Shown piece by piece: positions 25,877 through 34,939 of a DNA stretch of 35,098 nt. A model generated the notes under the pieces. The model did no database searches and was not told the origin of the DNA. It was given only the letters and a program-made list of their open reading frames with translations. The stretch covers positions 1 to 35,098 of the forward strand of contig DKNY01000042.1 of NCBI GenBank assembly GCA_002470275.1. The letters run 5' to 3'. The number at the start of each line of letters is the position of its first letter. The first letter of the stretch is position 1. The DNA is from Gammaproteobacteria bacterium UBA7376 (GTDB taxonomy: Bacteria > Pseudomonadota > Gammaproteobacteria > Pseudomonadales > Azotimanducaceae). The translations under genes were made by a program, and so were the position numbers.

Positions 25877-26277
25877 TGGCCCGCCGGAAATATCAGCGGG
25901 CTCGGGGCGGTTTTACCCTGATTGAAATGCTGATTGCCCTGACGTTGATCGCAATCGTCGGCACAACGGTGGCCACCGCCACAGGGCGTGTTGCGACCCA
26001 AACCTATAGCCTTGAGCGTAAAACCGTTGCCAACTGGGTCGCCAGCAACCATCTCAGCCGTATGCGCCTGCAACAACGCCAGTATCCGGAAGTTTTAAAT
26101 GAGGGGACATCAGAGGTCTCCGTATTGATGGCGCAACGCGAATGGGAGGTCCTGACAACGATTTCCAGCACGGACCATCCTTGGTTACGGCGGATAGAAA
26201 TCGATGTTTACGAAATTCAGCAAGACAGCCGACAAGGCCCCATACATCATCTCACCGGTTTTTTGGGGCGCTACTGA
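25873..26277 (+). CDS. gspI: Type II secretion minor pseudopilin GspI
   Basis: This 134-residue minor pseudopilin has a basic leader of 13 residues (MMARRKYQRARGG) cut before FTLIEMLIALTLIAIVG. The mature part carries the GspI signature NWVASNHLSRMRLQQ. With GspJ and GspK it forms the pseudopilus tip. The start overlaps the gspH stop, and its own stop shares one base with the gspJ start. Confidence 0.92.
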   Translation: MMARRKYQRARGGFTLIEMLIALTLIAIVGTTVATATGRVATQTYSLERKTVANWVASNHLSRMRLQQRQYPEVLNEGTSEVSVLMAQREWEVLTTISSTDHPWLRRIEIDVYEIQQDSRQGPIHHLTGFLGRY

Positions 26278-26870
26278 TGAAGCGGGCAAGCTCAGGCTTT
26301 ACGCTAATAGAAATATTGGTAGCGCTGTTAATCTTCGCGGTGATCGGCCTGCTTAGCAGCCAGCTTCTCACTCGAAGCCTGGATGCTCGAGGACACCTTG
26401 ATGAGCGAGGTGAACGTCTTGCGCAGGTGCATCGGGCAATGCAGATCGTTCAACGTGACCTGCTTCAGCTGGCCTCAAGGCCCGTCCGCGCGGAGAGGGA
26501 CGAAAGGCTCAGCAGTTTAATCATCAGCGATGAAGGCGTACTAGAGATGAGTCGCTTGGGTTGGCGGAACCCCCTCGGACACGCCCGCTCATCCATCCAG
26601 CGGGTCAGCTACCGGCTGCAGGACGACAAGCTCATTCGAGGATATTGGCCTGTGCTGGACCGCCCAGAGGGCCTGGAGCCCGCAGTTCAGACGCTGCTGG
26701 AGGACGTCGATCGCGTGGAGTTCTTCGCGGTGGACGCAGACAACAAGGAGCACAAATTCTGGCCAACCCCAGACGGCGCGATAAGACTCCAAGCCATTAT
26801 TCTGCGTGTCGAGCTGGCACCCTTCGGCTTCATCGAACGTATTTGGGATATCTCCAGTGTTCCCTCCTAA
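26277..26870 (+). CDS. gspJ: Type II secretion minor pseudopilin GspJ
   Basis: This 197-residue minor pseudopilin has the leader MKRASSG cut before FTLIEILVALLIFAVIG. The signature QIVQRDLLQLASRPVRAE and the later RVSYRLQDDKLIRGYWPVLD are typical of GspJ. Upstream in-frame sequence lies inside gspI and is not coding. The start ATG shares its A with the gspI TGA. Its 3' end overlaps gspK by 14 bp. Confidence 0.92.
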   Translation: MKRASSGFTLIEILVALLIFAVIGLLSSQLLTRSLDARGHLDERGERLAQVHRAMQIVQRDLLQLASRPVRAERDERLSSLIISDEGVLEMSRLGWRNPLGHARSSIQRVSYRLQDDKLIRGYWPVLDRPEGLEPAVQTLLEDVDRVEFFAVDADNKEHKFWPTPDGAIRLQAIILRVELAPFGFIERIWDISSVPS

Positions 26871-27822
26871 GCGACACCAGGGGGTCGCCCTAATCACCGT
26901 GCTGCTCATCGTGGCGATCTTAGTAGGGCTAACGACTCAGCTCCTCTCCAATCATCACTTAGTGATTAGCCGACACCAAAATAGTTTCGAGCACGATCAA
27001 GCGCTGCAGTACGCCCTGGGGGCTGAGGAGCTTGTTCGTCAGGTGCTCTATGACGATTTCATCAACACGGGGCCCGGCGTTGATCACCGTGAAGAGCCCT
27101 GGGCCATGGCTCTGCTGCCCTTTGAAATTGACCAGATGGGCTATCTCGAGGCACGGGTTCGTGATCTCAACGATTGTTTTAATGTCAATTTGCTCGCCAA
27201 TGCAGAACCGGCGAAGGAGCTTGAGCGTCTCAAACGCCTGCTGCAGCTCCTAAATTTGGATGTCGCCCTAGCCGACCTCATTAAGGATTGGATTGATGAC
27301 GACCAACAGGTCTCTGGGTTCGGCGCTGAAGACAACGTCTATCTTGAGCGAACGCCCGGATACAGAACTGCGAATGCGCCAATGGGTGATCTGTCAGAAT
27401 TAATGCTGCTCGCAGACATCTCTCAAGAGGCCTTTGCGCAACTCGCACCTCACCTCTGCGCGCTGCCCACCAGCCAGAATCGGATGAACGTGAACACCGC
27501 AAGCGCTTTGGCTCTAGCCATGCTGGATCCCAATATCGATGAAGACAGCGCCAGCAGCCTGGTCGCTGAGCACCGCAACTATCAAAGCACCGAGGAATTC
27601 ATTCAGGTTTACCCGGATTTTGCTGCCGTCCTCGACCAACTGCAGGTGACCAGCGACTACTTTTTAATGCACGTGCGCGTTCAATTGGGTGATAGCCGAC
27701 TGTCCTTGGCTTCTCTGTTCTTTCGTGACCCCTCAACAGGTTTTGTCACCTTGTTGCAGCGCGATTTTGGTAAGCTGTTTCAAACCACGTTACAAATCCA
27801 AGCGGACCTTCAGGAGTCTTGA
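26857..27822 (+). CDS. gspK: Type II secretion pseudopilin-like tip protein GspK
   Basis: This 321-residue tip pseudopilin has the leader MFPPKRHQG cut before VALITVLLIVAIL. As in the family, the +5 Glu of other pseudopilins is absent. The large alpha domain follows, with LNDCFNVNLLA, WIDDDQQVSGFGAED and MNVNTASALALAMLD. I start it at the GTG at 26857, inside the end of gspJ, because this gives a normal leader. It overlaps gspL by the single shared base of TGATG. Confidence 0.9.
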   Translation: MFPPKRHQGVALITVLLIVAILVGLTTQLLSNHHLVISRHQNSFEHDQALQYALGAEELVRQVLYDDFINTGPGVDHREEPWAMALLPFEIDQMGYLEARVRDLNDCFNVNLLANAEPAKELERLKRLLQLLNLDVALADLIKDWIDDDQQVSGFGAEDNVYLERTPGYRTANAPMGDLSELMLLADISQEAFAQLAPHLCALPTSQNRMNVNTASALALAMLDPNIDEDSASSLVAEHRNYQSTEEFIQVYPDFAAVLDQLQVTSDYFLMHVRVQLGDSRLSLASLFFRDPSTGFVTLLQRDFGKLFQTTLQIQADLQES

Positions 27823-29045
27823 TGCCAAGCTTGTTCTTACGTCCTGTTATGCCCTCTGGTGCCGAAGGGGTGGCCCTCCAGCTGGACTGGTTGCTCTTGC
27901 AAAAAGATACCGTCATCGACAGCGGACGGGCGGCGCTTCATGAGTTGAGCCAACTCGGGGCTCAATCTTCTTGGCCTGAACAACCCTCGGACATTGCGTT
28001 GGTGGTACCGGCTGAAGAGGTCTTGTTGCTCCAGGCCAACGTGCCGGGACGCAGCACTACCGCTATGCGTAAGGCGCTGCCCTACGCGCTGGAAGAATTC
28101 ATCGCCAGTGACCTAGAGCGGGTTCATATCGCCCACGGGCCCATTCGCTCCGGCCAGGGTGTCCACTGCGCCGTGATGGAGGCAGAACGTCTTAACCACT
28201 GGATTGAAACACTGGGAGAACAGGGCATTAAGATAGGCCACCTGGTCTCCAACGCCCAACTGCTCGCCGATCAGGAGGGGACATGTGCACTGCTCTTCGA
28301 AGAGAGTCAGGTCGTGGTTGCGACTGCAGACCAGGGCGGCAGCGTGCCTCGAGAAGCCCTTGTGGACACCCTCAATCTTCTGACGTTTAAAAGACTCCTG
28401 CTCATTGGTGATCACCTCACACCCATGGAGATTGGCCTGCTTGAAGCGGCACCGGAGATAGACACCGAAGACCAAACACCCTTCGTCTATTTGGCCAGCC
28501 GCTTTACCACCGTGCAGCCGATTAACCTCCTTCAGGGCGCCTTTGCCGTACAGGACGCCAGGCGTCCCGTTGAGGAGGCGCTAACGGGCATCGCCGGACT
28601 TGCGGCGCTCTGGTTTGTCATCGCATCGTTAGCCATGGCGGTAGAGGGCGCCTGGTCCTCGAGACAGGCCGAGCAGCTTCAGACGGCTAACGTCAACCAC
28701 TATAAGAGGCTGTTTCCCAGCGATAGCGTGCCGATTACCACGGCTCAACTCCAGCGTCGGTTTCAGGCGAAACTCAGTGGAGCCGCGCGCGAGGCACAGT
28801 CCAGCCAGGGCTTTATTGACCTTTTGAGTCGCGTGGCGACCAGCCTGACGTCTGGACACCAAGTCCAGTCCCTGCGTTTTAACGAAGACCGCATGGTGCT
28901 AGACGTAGAGGTCCTCATCGACACTTTTGACGAGTTGGACAGCATCAAATCACGTAGCCAGGGGCAGGGCATCCTGCTTGAAGCATCCGACGCCAGTGGG
29001 GAAGGTAATGGGGTGCGCGCCAGATTGCGGGGGAGCTATCAATGA
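27822..29045 (+). CDS. gspL: Type II secretion assembly-platform protein GspL
   Basis: This 407-residue bitopic inner-membrane protein recruits the GspE ATPase through its cytoplasmic actin-like domain (residues about 1-250, with DIALVVPAEEVLLLQANVPG and RKALPYALEEFIASDLERVH). One transmembrane segment lies near 255-277 (GLAALWFVIASLAMAVEG), and a periplasmic ferredoxin-like domain follows. It starts at an ATG that shares its A with the gspK stop. An in-frame TTG one codon upstream also exists. It overlaps gspM by 4 bp. Confidence 0.9.
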   Translation: MPSLFLRPVMPSGAEGVALQLDWLLLQKDTVIDSGRAALHELSQLGAQSSWPEQPSDIALVVPAEEVLLLQANVPGRSTTAMRKALPYALEEFIASDLERVHIAHGPIRSGQGVHCAVMEAERLNHWIETLGEQGIKIGHLVSNAQLLADQEGTCALLFEESQVVVATADQGGSVPREALVDTLNLLTFKRLLLIGDHLTPMEIGLLEAAPEIDTEDQTPFVYLASRFTTVQPINLLQGAFAVQDARRPVEEALTGIAGLAALWFVIASLAMAVEGAWSSRQAEQLQTANVNHYKRLFPSDSVPITTAQLQRRFQAKLSGAAREAQSSQGFIDLLSRVATSLTSGHQVQSLRFNEDRMVLDVEVLIDTFDELDSIKSRSQGQGILLEASDASGEGNGVRARLRGSYQ

Positions 29046-29548
29046 AGAGTCTGCGCTTCTCGGTGGTTAGTCGGATGAAGGAGAGCAGCCTGGGTCGCTG
29101 GTATGCGGGGCGCAGCAACAGCGATCAACGCATTCTGCTGGTCATGGCGGGTCTAATCTTAGCAACGTCCTGTTATGCTGGCGTCTGGCAGCCGCTGGCA
29201 GACTTTAGCGAGCGGAGCCGCCTGGAACATGCTCGTGCACAGGGGATGGCTGACTGGATCGCGCTGAATGAATCCGCATTGGCGCAGGCTCAAAGCCGAC
29301 CGACCCAAGGGTCAACTGACGCGGCCCCAACGGTGACCCGAAGCGCAAGACAGGCGGGGATCACGTTAAGCCGTCTGCAGCCCGAAAGTTCAGGTGGCGT
29401 TAGTGTTTCCATCGAAAACGAACCTTTCGAGGCCGTTGTAGAATGGATCGCCAGGTTGGAGGCGGACCAGGGCTTAATTGTTGAACGGATCACCGTGGAT
29501 CGCAGCGAGCAGCCGGGTAGGGTGAATGTTCAGTTAAGAGCAAGGTAA
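29042..29548 (+). CDS. gspM: Type II secretion protein GspM
   Basis: This 168-residue inner-membrane protein pairs with GspL. It has a short basic N-terminus, one membrane helix near residues 30-50 (ILLVMAGLILATSCYAGVW), a coiled region and a periplasmic ferredoxin-like domain (VTRSARQAGITLSRLQPES, then FEAVVEWIARLEADQGLIVE). It is the last gsp gene in the window. No gspN follows. Only 18 bp separate it from the Wzz-type gene. Confidence 0.88.
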   Translation: MKSLRFSVVSRMKESSLGRWYAGRSNSDQRILLVMAGLILATSCYAGVWQPLADFSERSRLEHARAQGMADWIALNESALAQAQSRPTQGSTDAAPTVTRSARQAGITLSRLQPESSGGVSVSIENEPFEAVVEWIARLEADQGLIVERITVDRSEQPGRVNVQLRAR

Positions 29549-29566
29549 AAAAGGAAATACAGCAGA

Positions 29567-30529
29567 ATGAGTAACCCTTCACAGGATGCTTTAGAGCAGG
29601 CGCCTCTCCGAGAAGATGAGATTGATCTCTTTGAACTCTTTGGGATTCTTTGGGATGGAAAGGGCCTCATCATTTTGATTACGGGCCTGGCGGCTGCGCT
29701 ATCAGTTTTCGTGGCGCTCTCCTTACCCAATATTTACGAGTCCAGGGCTTTACTAGCGCCAAAGGCGGAAAAAGGGCTGGGCGGCATGGCTGGACTAGCG
29801 GGCCAATATGGTGGCCTTGCCAGCCTGGCTGGCATCAATCTCTCCCAAGGTAATGGCATCAGTAAGTCTGAGCTTGCTAAAGAGAAAGTTAAGTCATTGG
29901 CCTTTTTTCAAGAACATCTTTACGAAACTTTCCTGCCTGAGCTTATGGCGACGAAATCCTGGAACGCAGTAAGGAATGAGGTCGTCTTTGACGAAACGAT
30001 TTATGACCCGAGCACCCAGAAATGGGTACGTAACGTAATGCCCCCTAAGAATAAAAAGCCTTCGGCCCAAGAGGCACATGAGGTCTTCCTGGCGTTGCTA
30101 TCCGTTGACGATACGCCGAATCTTGGTCTGATAGAAATCAGCATAAAACACGAATCACCTCAAACGGCACAGGCGTGGGCGGCACTGCTCGTTGAACGCG
30201 TGAGCGAGGATCTACGTGATCGAGACGTTGCTGAGGCCAGAGAGTCCATCAAGTTTTTGGAAGCCCAGATTGAACAAAGCCGTTTGGTTGCCGTCGATGA
30301 GGTGCTTGCTCAACTTATTGAAGAGCAGACCAAGACCATTATGTTAGCCAATGTTTCCAAGAGTTACGTTTTCGACGTGATTGACCCACCGGTTGTTCCG
30401 GAATTGAAGGCTGAGCCCGCCCGTGCGTTGATCTGTATTTTGGGCACTCTACTAGGGGGTTTTTTGGGTGTCATGTTCGTGCTCGCGCGCCACTATCGTG
30501 CTATGCGCAGCTCTGCTGCGAGCGGCTAG
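29567..30529 (+). CDS. Wzz-type polysaccharide chain-length determinant
   Basis: This 320-residue polysaccharide co-polymerase has the Wzz two-helix layout: an N-terminal cytoplasmic stub EDEIDLFELFGILWDGK, a first membrane helix near 32-53, a large periplasmic domain and a second helix near 287-307. Before that last helix is the proline-rich VIDPPVVPELKAEPAR, the family signature. A Gly/Leu-rich stretch GLGGMAGLAGQYGGLASLAG follows the first helix, as in several exopolysaccharide Wzz proteins. No tyrosine-kinase domain is attached. It sets the chain length of a surface polysaccharide. Its position 18 bp after gspM and 10 bp before the rfaH-like gene suggests read-through from the secretion operon. 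Confidence 0.88.
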   Translation: MSNPSQDALEQAPLREDEIDLFELFGILWDGKGLIILITGLAAALSVFVALSLPNIYESRALLAPKAEKGLGGMAGLAGQYGGLASLAGINLSQGNGISKSELAKEKVKSLAFFQEHLYETFLPELMATKSWNAVRNEVVFDETIYDPSTQKWVRNVMPPKNKKPSAQEAHEVFLALLSVDDTPNLGLIEISIKHESPQTAQAWAALLVERVSEDLRDRDVAEARESIKFLEAQIEQSRLVAVDEVLAQLIEEQTKTIMLANVSKSYVFDVIDPPVVPELKAEPARALICILGTLLGGFLGVMFVLARHYRAMRSSAASG

Positions 30530-30539
30530 TCCGACTGTG

Positions 30540-31046
30540 ATGCCAGTATGGCTGTGCGTTTTATGCGAGCACCGCAGGGAACACACTGCGTTTGTTCACC
30601 TGGAGCGTCAGGGCTTTGAGGCCTATCTGCCTAAGGAGCCTTTGCGCCAGACAAAATCTGGCAAATGGACGGAGCAGGAAGCGCCGATATTCCCCCGGTA
30701 CCTTTTCGTGCGAGCAGATATGGAGCGCCAGGACTTGTCTGTCGTGCGCTCCACGAGAGGCTGCATTCAAATTCTAAAGTTCGGACAAGCCCCCACGATC
30801 GTGCCAGAAGCAATAATCGAAGAAATTAGAACCACCGAGCAACTGCTTCGACTGCGGCACGAGAGGAATAGGGGGCTGCTGCCTGGCAAATCCTATGAAC
30901 TGCTCGAGAAAAACTTTGAGGGACATTCGGCACGGTTTGTCGCCCTCAGTTCCCATAATCGCGCCCAGGTACTCATCACCCTGCTGAATCAGGAACAAGT
31001 GATGACCCTCCCGGTCACCAGTTTGGGTGCAATGGTTGCTGACTGA
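30540..31046 (+). CDS. RfaH-type transcription antiterminator (NusG paralog)
   Basis: This 168-residue NusG-like protein resembles RfaH more than NusG. The N-terminal NGN domain begins MPVWLCVLCEHRREHTAFVH and has the conserved FPRYLFVRAD and STRGCIQILKFGQAPTIVP segments. The C-terminal KOW part is LLPGKSYELLEKNFEGHSAR. RfaH binds RNA polymerase paused at an ops site and suppresses termination and promotes translation in long polysaccharide operons. The ATG at 30540 gives the normal short N-terminus. A GTG directly before it is possible. The gene sits immediately upstream of a leader with an ops-like sequence and the sugar gene cluster, its likely target. Confidence 0.88.
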   Translation: MPVWLCVLCEHRREHTAFVHLERQGFEAYLPKEPLRQTKSGKWTEQEAPIFPRYLFVRADMERQDLSVVRSTRGCIQILKFGQAPTIVPEAIIEEIRTTEQLLRLRHERNRGLLPGKSYELLEKNFEGHSARFVALSSHNRAQVLITLLNQEQVMTLPVTSLGAMVAD

Positions 31047-31090
31047 GGGTCTCCCGCGCCTGAACCAGCACCAAAAAACCTTCCGCTGGC

Positions 31091-31119
31091 TTAATTTTCT
31101 AACCGATATTCTGTATTGT
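31091..31119 (+). promoter_or_regulatory. Candidate promoter for the polysaccharide cluster
   Basis: TTAATT (31091-31096) and TATTGT (31114-31119) are spaced 17 bp apart and resemble weak sigma-70 boxes. A start near 31126 would put the hairpin and ops-like element at the 5' end of the transcript. The match to consensus is poor (about 3/6 and 4/6). Confidence 0.25.
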
Positions 31120-31132
31120 TCACGATATGAAC
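31118..31132. promoter_or_regulatory. Inverted repeat at the putative promoter
   Basis: GTTCA-CGATA-TGAAC is a perfect 5+5+5 palindrome overlapping the candidate -10 region, 56 bp before the MarR-type regulator gene. It is a plausible autoregulatory operator for that regulator. A related repeat lies ahead of gspE. Confidence 0.4.
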
Positions 31133-31147
31133 GGTGCAGACGCACCG
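31132..31147 (+). other. Perfect leader hairpin before the ops-like site
   Basis: CGGTGC-AGAC-GCACCG has a 6-bp GC-rich stem and a four-base loop. No T-tract follows. It ends one base before the ops-like element. It resembles the leader structures found with JUMPstart/ops regions and could promote RNA polymerase pausing. Confidence 0.55.
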
Positions 31148-31159
31148 TGCGGTAGCCTG
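31148..31159 (+). promoter_or_regulatory. ops-like (JUMPstart) element
   Basis: TGCGGTAGCCTG matches the E. coli ops element GGCGGTAGCGTG at 10 of 12 positions and contains the uninterrupted core GCGGTAGC (31149-31156), including the GC-GGTA-GC arrangement that forms the small DNA hairpin contacted by RfaH. It is 28 bp before the start of the first cluster gene, and the rfaH-like gene is just upstream. A chance match exists elsewhere (in etfA), so position is the stronger argument. Confidence 0.6.
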
Positions 31160-31187
31160 CCTAATCGATAAAAAGCGCCAGCTTCAA

Positions 31188-31511
31188 ATGGACAAAGACG
31201 AACTACGACTCAAAGTTTTAAAGACCATTGATGCGAATCCGCATTATAGTCAGCGCGAGCTATCGCGAGCGCTTGGTGTCAGCTTGGGCGGCATTAACTA
31301 CTGCATGAAGGCCCTCGTAGAAATGGGTATGGTCAAGGTCAGCGACTTTGTTCGCTCGGATAACAAGGCGGGTTATCTGTACCTTATAACGCCAGCGGGA
31401 GTTGCTGAGAAAACAACCATCACCTCCCGCTTTCTAAAACGAAAGTTGGCGGAGTACGAAGCCCTAAAGACGGAAATCGCAGAGTTAAAGCGTGAAATCA
31501 GTAACCCATAG
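31188..31511 (+). CDS. MarR-type EPS-associated transcriptional regulator
   Basis: This 107-residue winged-helix protein resembles the small MarR-like regulators found at the head of exopolysaccharide clusters (the MarR_EPS group). The HTH is SQRELSRALGVSLGGINYCM, the wing VSDFVRSDNKAGYLYLITPAG, and a C-terminal coiled coil KLAEYEALKTEIAELKREI probably mediates dimerisation. The ATG at 31188 gives the usual length. An upstream in-frame extension would run through the leader hairpin and ops-like site and is unlikely. It probably controls this cluster. The palindrome at 31118-31132 is a candidate site. Confidence 0.85.
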   Translation: MDKDELRLKVLKTIDANPHYSQRELSRALGVSLGGINYCMKALVEMGMVKVSDFVRSDNKAGYLYLITPAGVAEKTTITSRFLKRKLAEYEALKTEIAELKREISNP

Positions 31512-31529
31512 CAGGTTCATTATCCCTGC

Positions 31530-31547
31530 AGCCGCAAACACGCGGCT
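31530..31547 (+). other. Hairpin between the regulator and epimerase genes
   Basis: AGCCGC-AAACAC-GCGGCT forms a perfect 6-bp GC-rich stem 18 bp before the epimerase start. No T-run follows, so it may slow transcription or set relative expression rather than terminate. Confidence 0.4.
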
Positions 31548-31565
31548 ACTTCGGAAACCCGGCTA

Positions 31566-32573
31566 ATGCGAATTTTGCTCACTGGCGCAGCAGGCTTCAT
31601 CGGTATGCATACCGCTGAACGGCTGCTAGCACGCGGCGAAACTGTGCTGGGTCTCGATAATTTGAACGATTATTACGATGTGAGTCTGAAGCTTGCCCGG
31701 CTAGAGCGTCTTCAATCCAAGGCCAATTTCAAGTTTATTCAGCTAGACGTCAAAGATAGCGTCGCGGTAGGGCAGGCATTCGCCGAGCTCAGACCAAATC
31801 GCGTCATTCACCTGGCTGCACAGGCTGGTGTCAGATACTCCCTGGAGAATCCGCAAGCCTATATCGATGCCAACCTGTATGGATTCACGAACATTCTCGA
31901 AGGCGTTCGACACCACGATGTCCAACACCTGGTCTACGCCAGTAGCTCGAGCGTATACGGCGGCAATACGGCCATGCCTTTCTCTGAACACCATAATATT
32001 GACCATCCAGTCAGCCTTTACGCGGCAACAAAAAAAGCCAACGAGCTCATGGCGCATACCTATAGTCACCTGTTTGGGCTACCCACAACGGGACTGAGGT
32101 TTTTCACGGTATATGGCCCATGGGGTAGGCCGGATATGGCACTCTTTCTGTTCACTAAGGCGATCCTAAAGGGTGAACCCATAGACGTATTTAACCAAGG
32201 TAATATGATCCGCGACTTCACTTACGTGGATGACATTGTAGAGGGGGTGATGCGCGTTTTAGACAAACCCGCCCAGGCATCTAAAGCATTCGACCCGGCT
32301 GAACCCGACCCGGCCACAAGCAACGCGCCGTACCGAGTCTTCAACATCGGCAACAGTCGCCCCACCAAGCTGATGGACTTTATTGAAGCCCTGGAAACCT
32401 CACTTGGCTCGAAAGCCGTAAAGAACTTTCTGCCTATACAACCCGGCGACGTGCCCGCCACAAATGCGGACACGACAGAGCTTGAGCGTTGGGTTCATTT
32501 CAAACCCCAGACGTCGGTAGAAGAGGGGGTGGCGAAATTTGTCGCCTGGTATCGGGACTTTTACCAATGCTGA
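31566..32573 (+). CDS. NAD-dependent epimerase, probably UDP-glucuronate 4-epimerase
   Basis: This 335-residue extended short-chain dehydrogenase/reductase has the N-terminal NAD motif [14 protein letters not shown] and [19 protein letters not shown], the pattern of UDP-glucuronate 4-epimerases that make UDP-galacturonate. Catalytic residues are in [10 protein letters not shown] and the YAATKKANE Tyr-x3-Lys motif. [20 protein letters not shown] also fits the family. It overlaps the next gene by 7 bp and supplies an acidic sugar for the polysaccharide. The exact sugar is inferred from family resemblance. Confidence 0.88.
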   Translation: MRILLTGAAGFIGMHTAERLLARGETVLGLDNLNDYYDVSLKLARLERLQSKANFKFIQLDVKDSVAVGQAFAELRPNRVIHLAAQAGVRYSLENPQAYIDANLYGFTNILEGVRHHDVQHLVYASSSSVYGGNTAMPFSEHHNIDHPVSLYAATKKANELMAHTYSHLFGLPTTGLRFFTVYGPWGRPDMALFLFTKAILKGEPIDVFNQGNMIRDFTYVDDIVEGVMRVLDKPAQASKAFDPAEPDPATSNAPYRVFNIGNSRPTKLMDFIEALETSLGSKAVKNFLPIQPGDVPATNADTTELERWVHFKPQTSVEEGVAKFVAWYRDFYQC

Positions 32574-33850
32574 GACCGCTAGAAGAGCTTAAGGTTGCGA
32601 TTGTTGGCCTTGGATATGTTGGACTGCCGCTCGCGGTAGAATTTGGAAAGGTTCGCCCCGTTATGGGTTTTGATATTAGCGAACCCAGAATCAGGAACTT
32701 GCGCTCGGGCCTTGATGAAACGGCTGAAGTTGAGTTAGCGGACCTGCAAAGTGCTGCAGGACTATCGCTGACCGCCAGCGTTGAAGACATTAAGCACTGC
32801 GACGTCTTTATCATCGCCGTACCCACACCCATCGACGCCAATAAAAAGCCTGATTTAACGCCCATTCTGGCCGCCTCAGCAATGGTCGGCTCCGTTCTTA
32901 AGCAGGGAGATCTGGTTATTTTCGAGTCCACGGTTTACCCGGGCGCAACCGAAGAGGACTGTGTTCCGGTACTCGAGCAGGCTTCCCAACTCAAATTTAA
33001 TCGAGACTTTTTTGCAGGCTATAGCCCTGAACGGATTAATCCAGGGGACAGGAACCATCGACTTCCCGACATAAAAAAGGTGACCGCCGGATCCACTCCC
33101 GAAGTCGCTGAAATGGTGGACGCGCTCTATCGACAAATCGTTACTGCCGGCACCTTTAAGGCAAGAAACATAAGAATTGCGGAAGCTGCCAAGGTGATTG
33201 AAAACACCCAACGGGATTTAAATATTGCACTGGTGAATGAGCTTGCCATGATTTTTAACAAGCTTGATATAGACACCCTAGAGGTTCTTGAAGCTGCAGG
33301 CACCAAGTGGAACTTCCTTCCCTTTCGACCGGGTTTAGTCGGCGGTCACTGCATTGGCGTGGACCCATACTACCTGACTCAGAAAGCCCAAAGCATTGGC
33401 TACGACCCAGAGGTGATTTTAGCCGGTCGACGGGTTAACGACAGCATGGGCCTTTATGTTGCGGGTCAATTCGTGAAAGCCTTGCTGCGAAAAAATATCG
33501 ACTGCAAACGTGCCAGAGTCTTGGTGATGGGACTGGCCTTTAAAGAAAACTGCCCTGATATTCGGAACACCAAGGTTGTTGACGTGGTTAGAGAACTAGA
33601 AGATTTCGGGATTTCTGTTGACGTCTACGACCCGTTGGTCGATAAGGATCAGGCTTACCGCGAGTTCAAAATCACGCTAATCAACGAGATCGAAAAACGG
33701 GCCTATGACGGCGTTCTTGTTGCGGTACCCCATAAGGCGATCCTGGCCACAACCCAGCCCCAAGATTTCGCATCGTTCACTAAGGCTCAGCACGTGATCT
33801 ACGACCTCAAGGGCGTGTTGCCCTTGGAGCTAGAGGCTCTTCGTCTCTAG
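32567..33850 (+). CDS. UDP-sugar 6-dehydrogenase, TviB/WbpA type
   Basis: This 427-residue nucleotide-sugar dehydrogenase oxidises C6 of a UDP-N-acetylhexosamine to the uronic acid. The N-terminal NAD fold is [38 protein letters not shown] and [19 protein letters not shown] are typical of the TviB/WbpA group. The catalytic Cys lies in [16 protein letters not shown]. The C-terminal domain has [20 protein letters not shown]. The ATG at 32567 lies within the epimerase stop region. Together with the epimerase it indicates an acidic aminosugar or uronic-acid-containing polymer. The substrate (UDP-GlcNAc or UDP-GalNAc) is not certain. Confidence 0.9.
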   Translation: MLRPLEELKVAIVGLGYVGLPLAVEFGKVRPVMGFDISEPRIRNLRSGLDETAEVELADLQSAAGLSLTASVEDIKHCDVFIIAVPTPIDANKKPDLTPILAASAMVGSVLKQGDLVIFESTVYPGATEEDCVPVLEQASQLKFNRDFFAGYSPERINPGDRNHRLPDIKKVTAGSTPEVAEMVDALYRQIVTAGTFKARNIRIAEAAKVIENTQRDLNIALVNELAMIFNKLDIDTLEVLEAAGTKWNFLPFRPGLVGGHCIGVDPYYLTQKAQSIGYDPEVILAGRRVNDSMGLYVAGQFVKALLRKNIDCKRARVLVMGLAFKENCPDIRNTKVVDVVRELEDFGISVDVYDPLVDKDQAYREFKITLINEIEKRAYDGVLVAVPHKAILATTQPQDFASFTKAQHVIYDLKGVLPLELEALRL

Positions 33851-33862
33851 GGGCGCAACCGG

Positions 33863-34939
33863 ATGTCTAAGCGCATACTAGTCACAGGCGGTGCAGGCTT
33901 TATCGGAAGCGCTGTTGTTCGCTATTTGATCAAGCAAACTGATCTGCATGTGCTTAATGTCGATCTATTGACGTATGCCGGCAACCTGGATTCCCTGGCA
34001 GAAGTTGCGGAATCACCCCGTTACAGTTTTTCGAGGGTCGACATCCGGGCACCCAGCGCCTTAGCCGGGGTTTTTCAAAGTTTCAAGCCAAATCTGGTGA
34101 TGCACCTCGCCGCCGAAACCCATGTCGACCGCTCCCTTGATGGCCCCTATAACTTTATCGAGACGAACGTGTTGGGTACCTACCATTTGCTCGAGGTAGC
34201 ACGTGCCTATTGGCTCACGCTGGAGGGAAAAGCCAAGTCAGATTTTCGCTTTCATCATATCTCCACTGACGAGGTGTATGGGGATCTCGCAGCGGATAGC
34301 CCAGCGTTCACGGAAACGACCCCCTACGCACCAAGCTCACCCTACTCAGCCTCAAAGGCTAGTGCCGACCACCTCGTTAGGGCGTGGTGTCGGTCTTACG
34401 GGCTACCGGCACTCATCACAAACTGCTCCAACAACTACGGTCCGTTTCAGTTTCCGGAGAAGCTCATACCCTATGTTATTTTGAGCGCGCTTCTAGGTCG
34501 GGAAATCCCCGTCTATGGCGACGGCAAACAAAGACGCGATTGGCTTTACGTGGATGACCATGCCGCTGGCCTGGTTGACGTGATCACCAACGCAGACCCC
34601 GGAGCAACATATAACATAGGCGGCGCCAGCGAGATGAGTAACCTAGAGGTAGTCGAGGCGATCTGCAGCCTGCTTGAGGAATTGGCACCAGATAAACCTG
34701 AGGCCGTTCACCGCTATGGTGACTTGATCGCCCATGTGAATGATCGGCCCGGTCACGACAGACGCTACGCTGTTGATGCCTCAAAAATTGGTGCCCACCT
34801 TGGGTGGCAGCCAAAGGAAACCTTTAGCTCCGGGCTTAGAAAAACAGTCGCCTGGTATCTTGAAAATCAGAGCTGGTGGCAGCGAGTTCTGGATGGAGAC
34901 TATCGTCTAAATCGGATAGGGGAGGGGGCTACACCGTGA
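33863..34939 (+). CDS. rmlB: dTDP-glucose 4,6-dehydratase
   Basis: This 358-residue short-chain dehydratase converts dTDP-glucose to dTDP-4-keto-6-deoxyglucose, the branch point for rhamnose and related deoxysugars. Motifs are [53 protein letters not shown] (active-site Asp-Glu), and [16 protein letters not shown] (Tyr-x3-Lys). [13 protein letters not shown] and [15 protein letters not shown] sequence (here [15 protein letters not shown]) complete the pattern. The gap to the dehydrogenase is 12 bp, and the stop overlaps the GTG start of the next gene. Confidence 0.95.
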   Translation: MSKRILVTGGAGFIGSAVVRYLIKQTDLHVLNVDLLTYAGNLDSLAEVAESPRYSFSRVDIRAPSALAGVFQSFKPNLVMHLAAETHVDRSLDGPYNFIETNVLGTYHLLEVARAYWLTLEGKAKSDFRFHHISTDEVYGDLAADSPAFTETTPYAPSSPYSASKASADHLVRAWCRSYGLPALITNCSNNYGPFQFPEKLIPYVILSALLGREIPVYGDGKQRRDWLYVDDHAAGLVDVITNADPGATYNIGGASEMSNLEVVEAICSLLEELAPDKPEAVHRYGDLIAHVNDRPGHDRRYAVDASKIGAHLGWQPKETFSSGLRKTVAWYLENQSWWQRVLDGDYRLNRIGEGATP

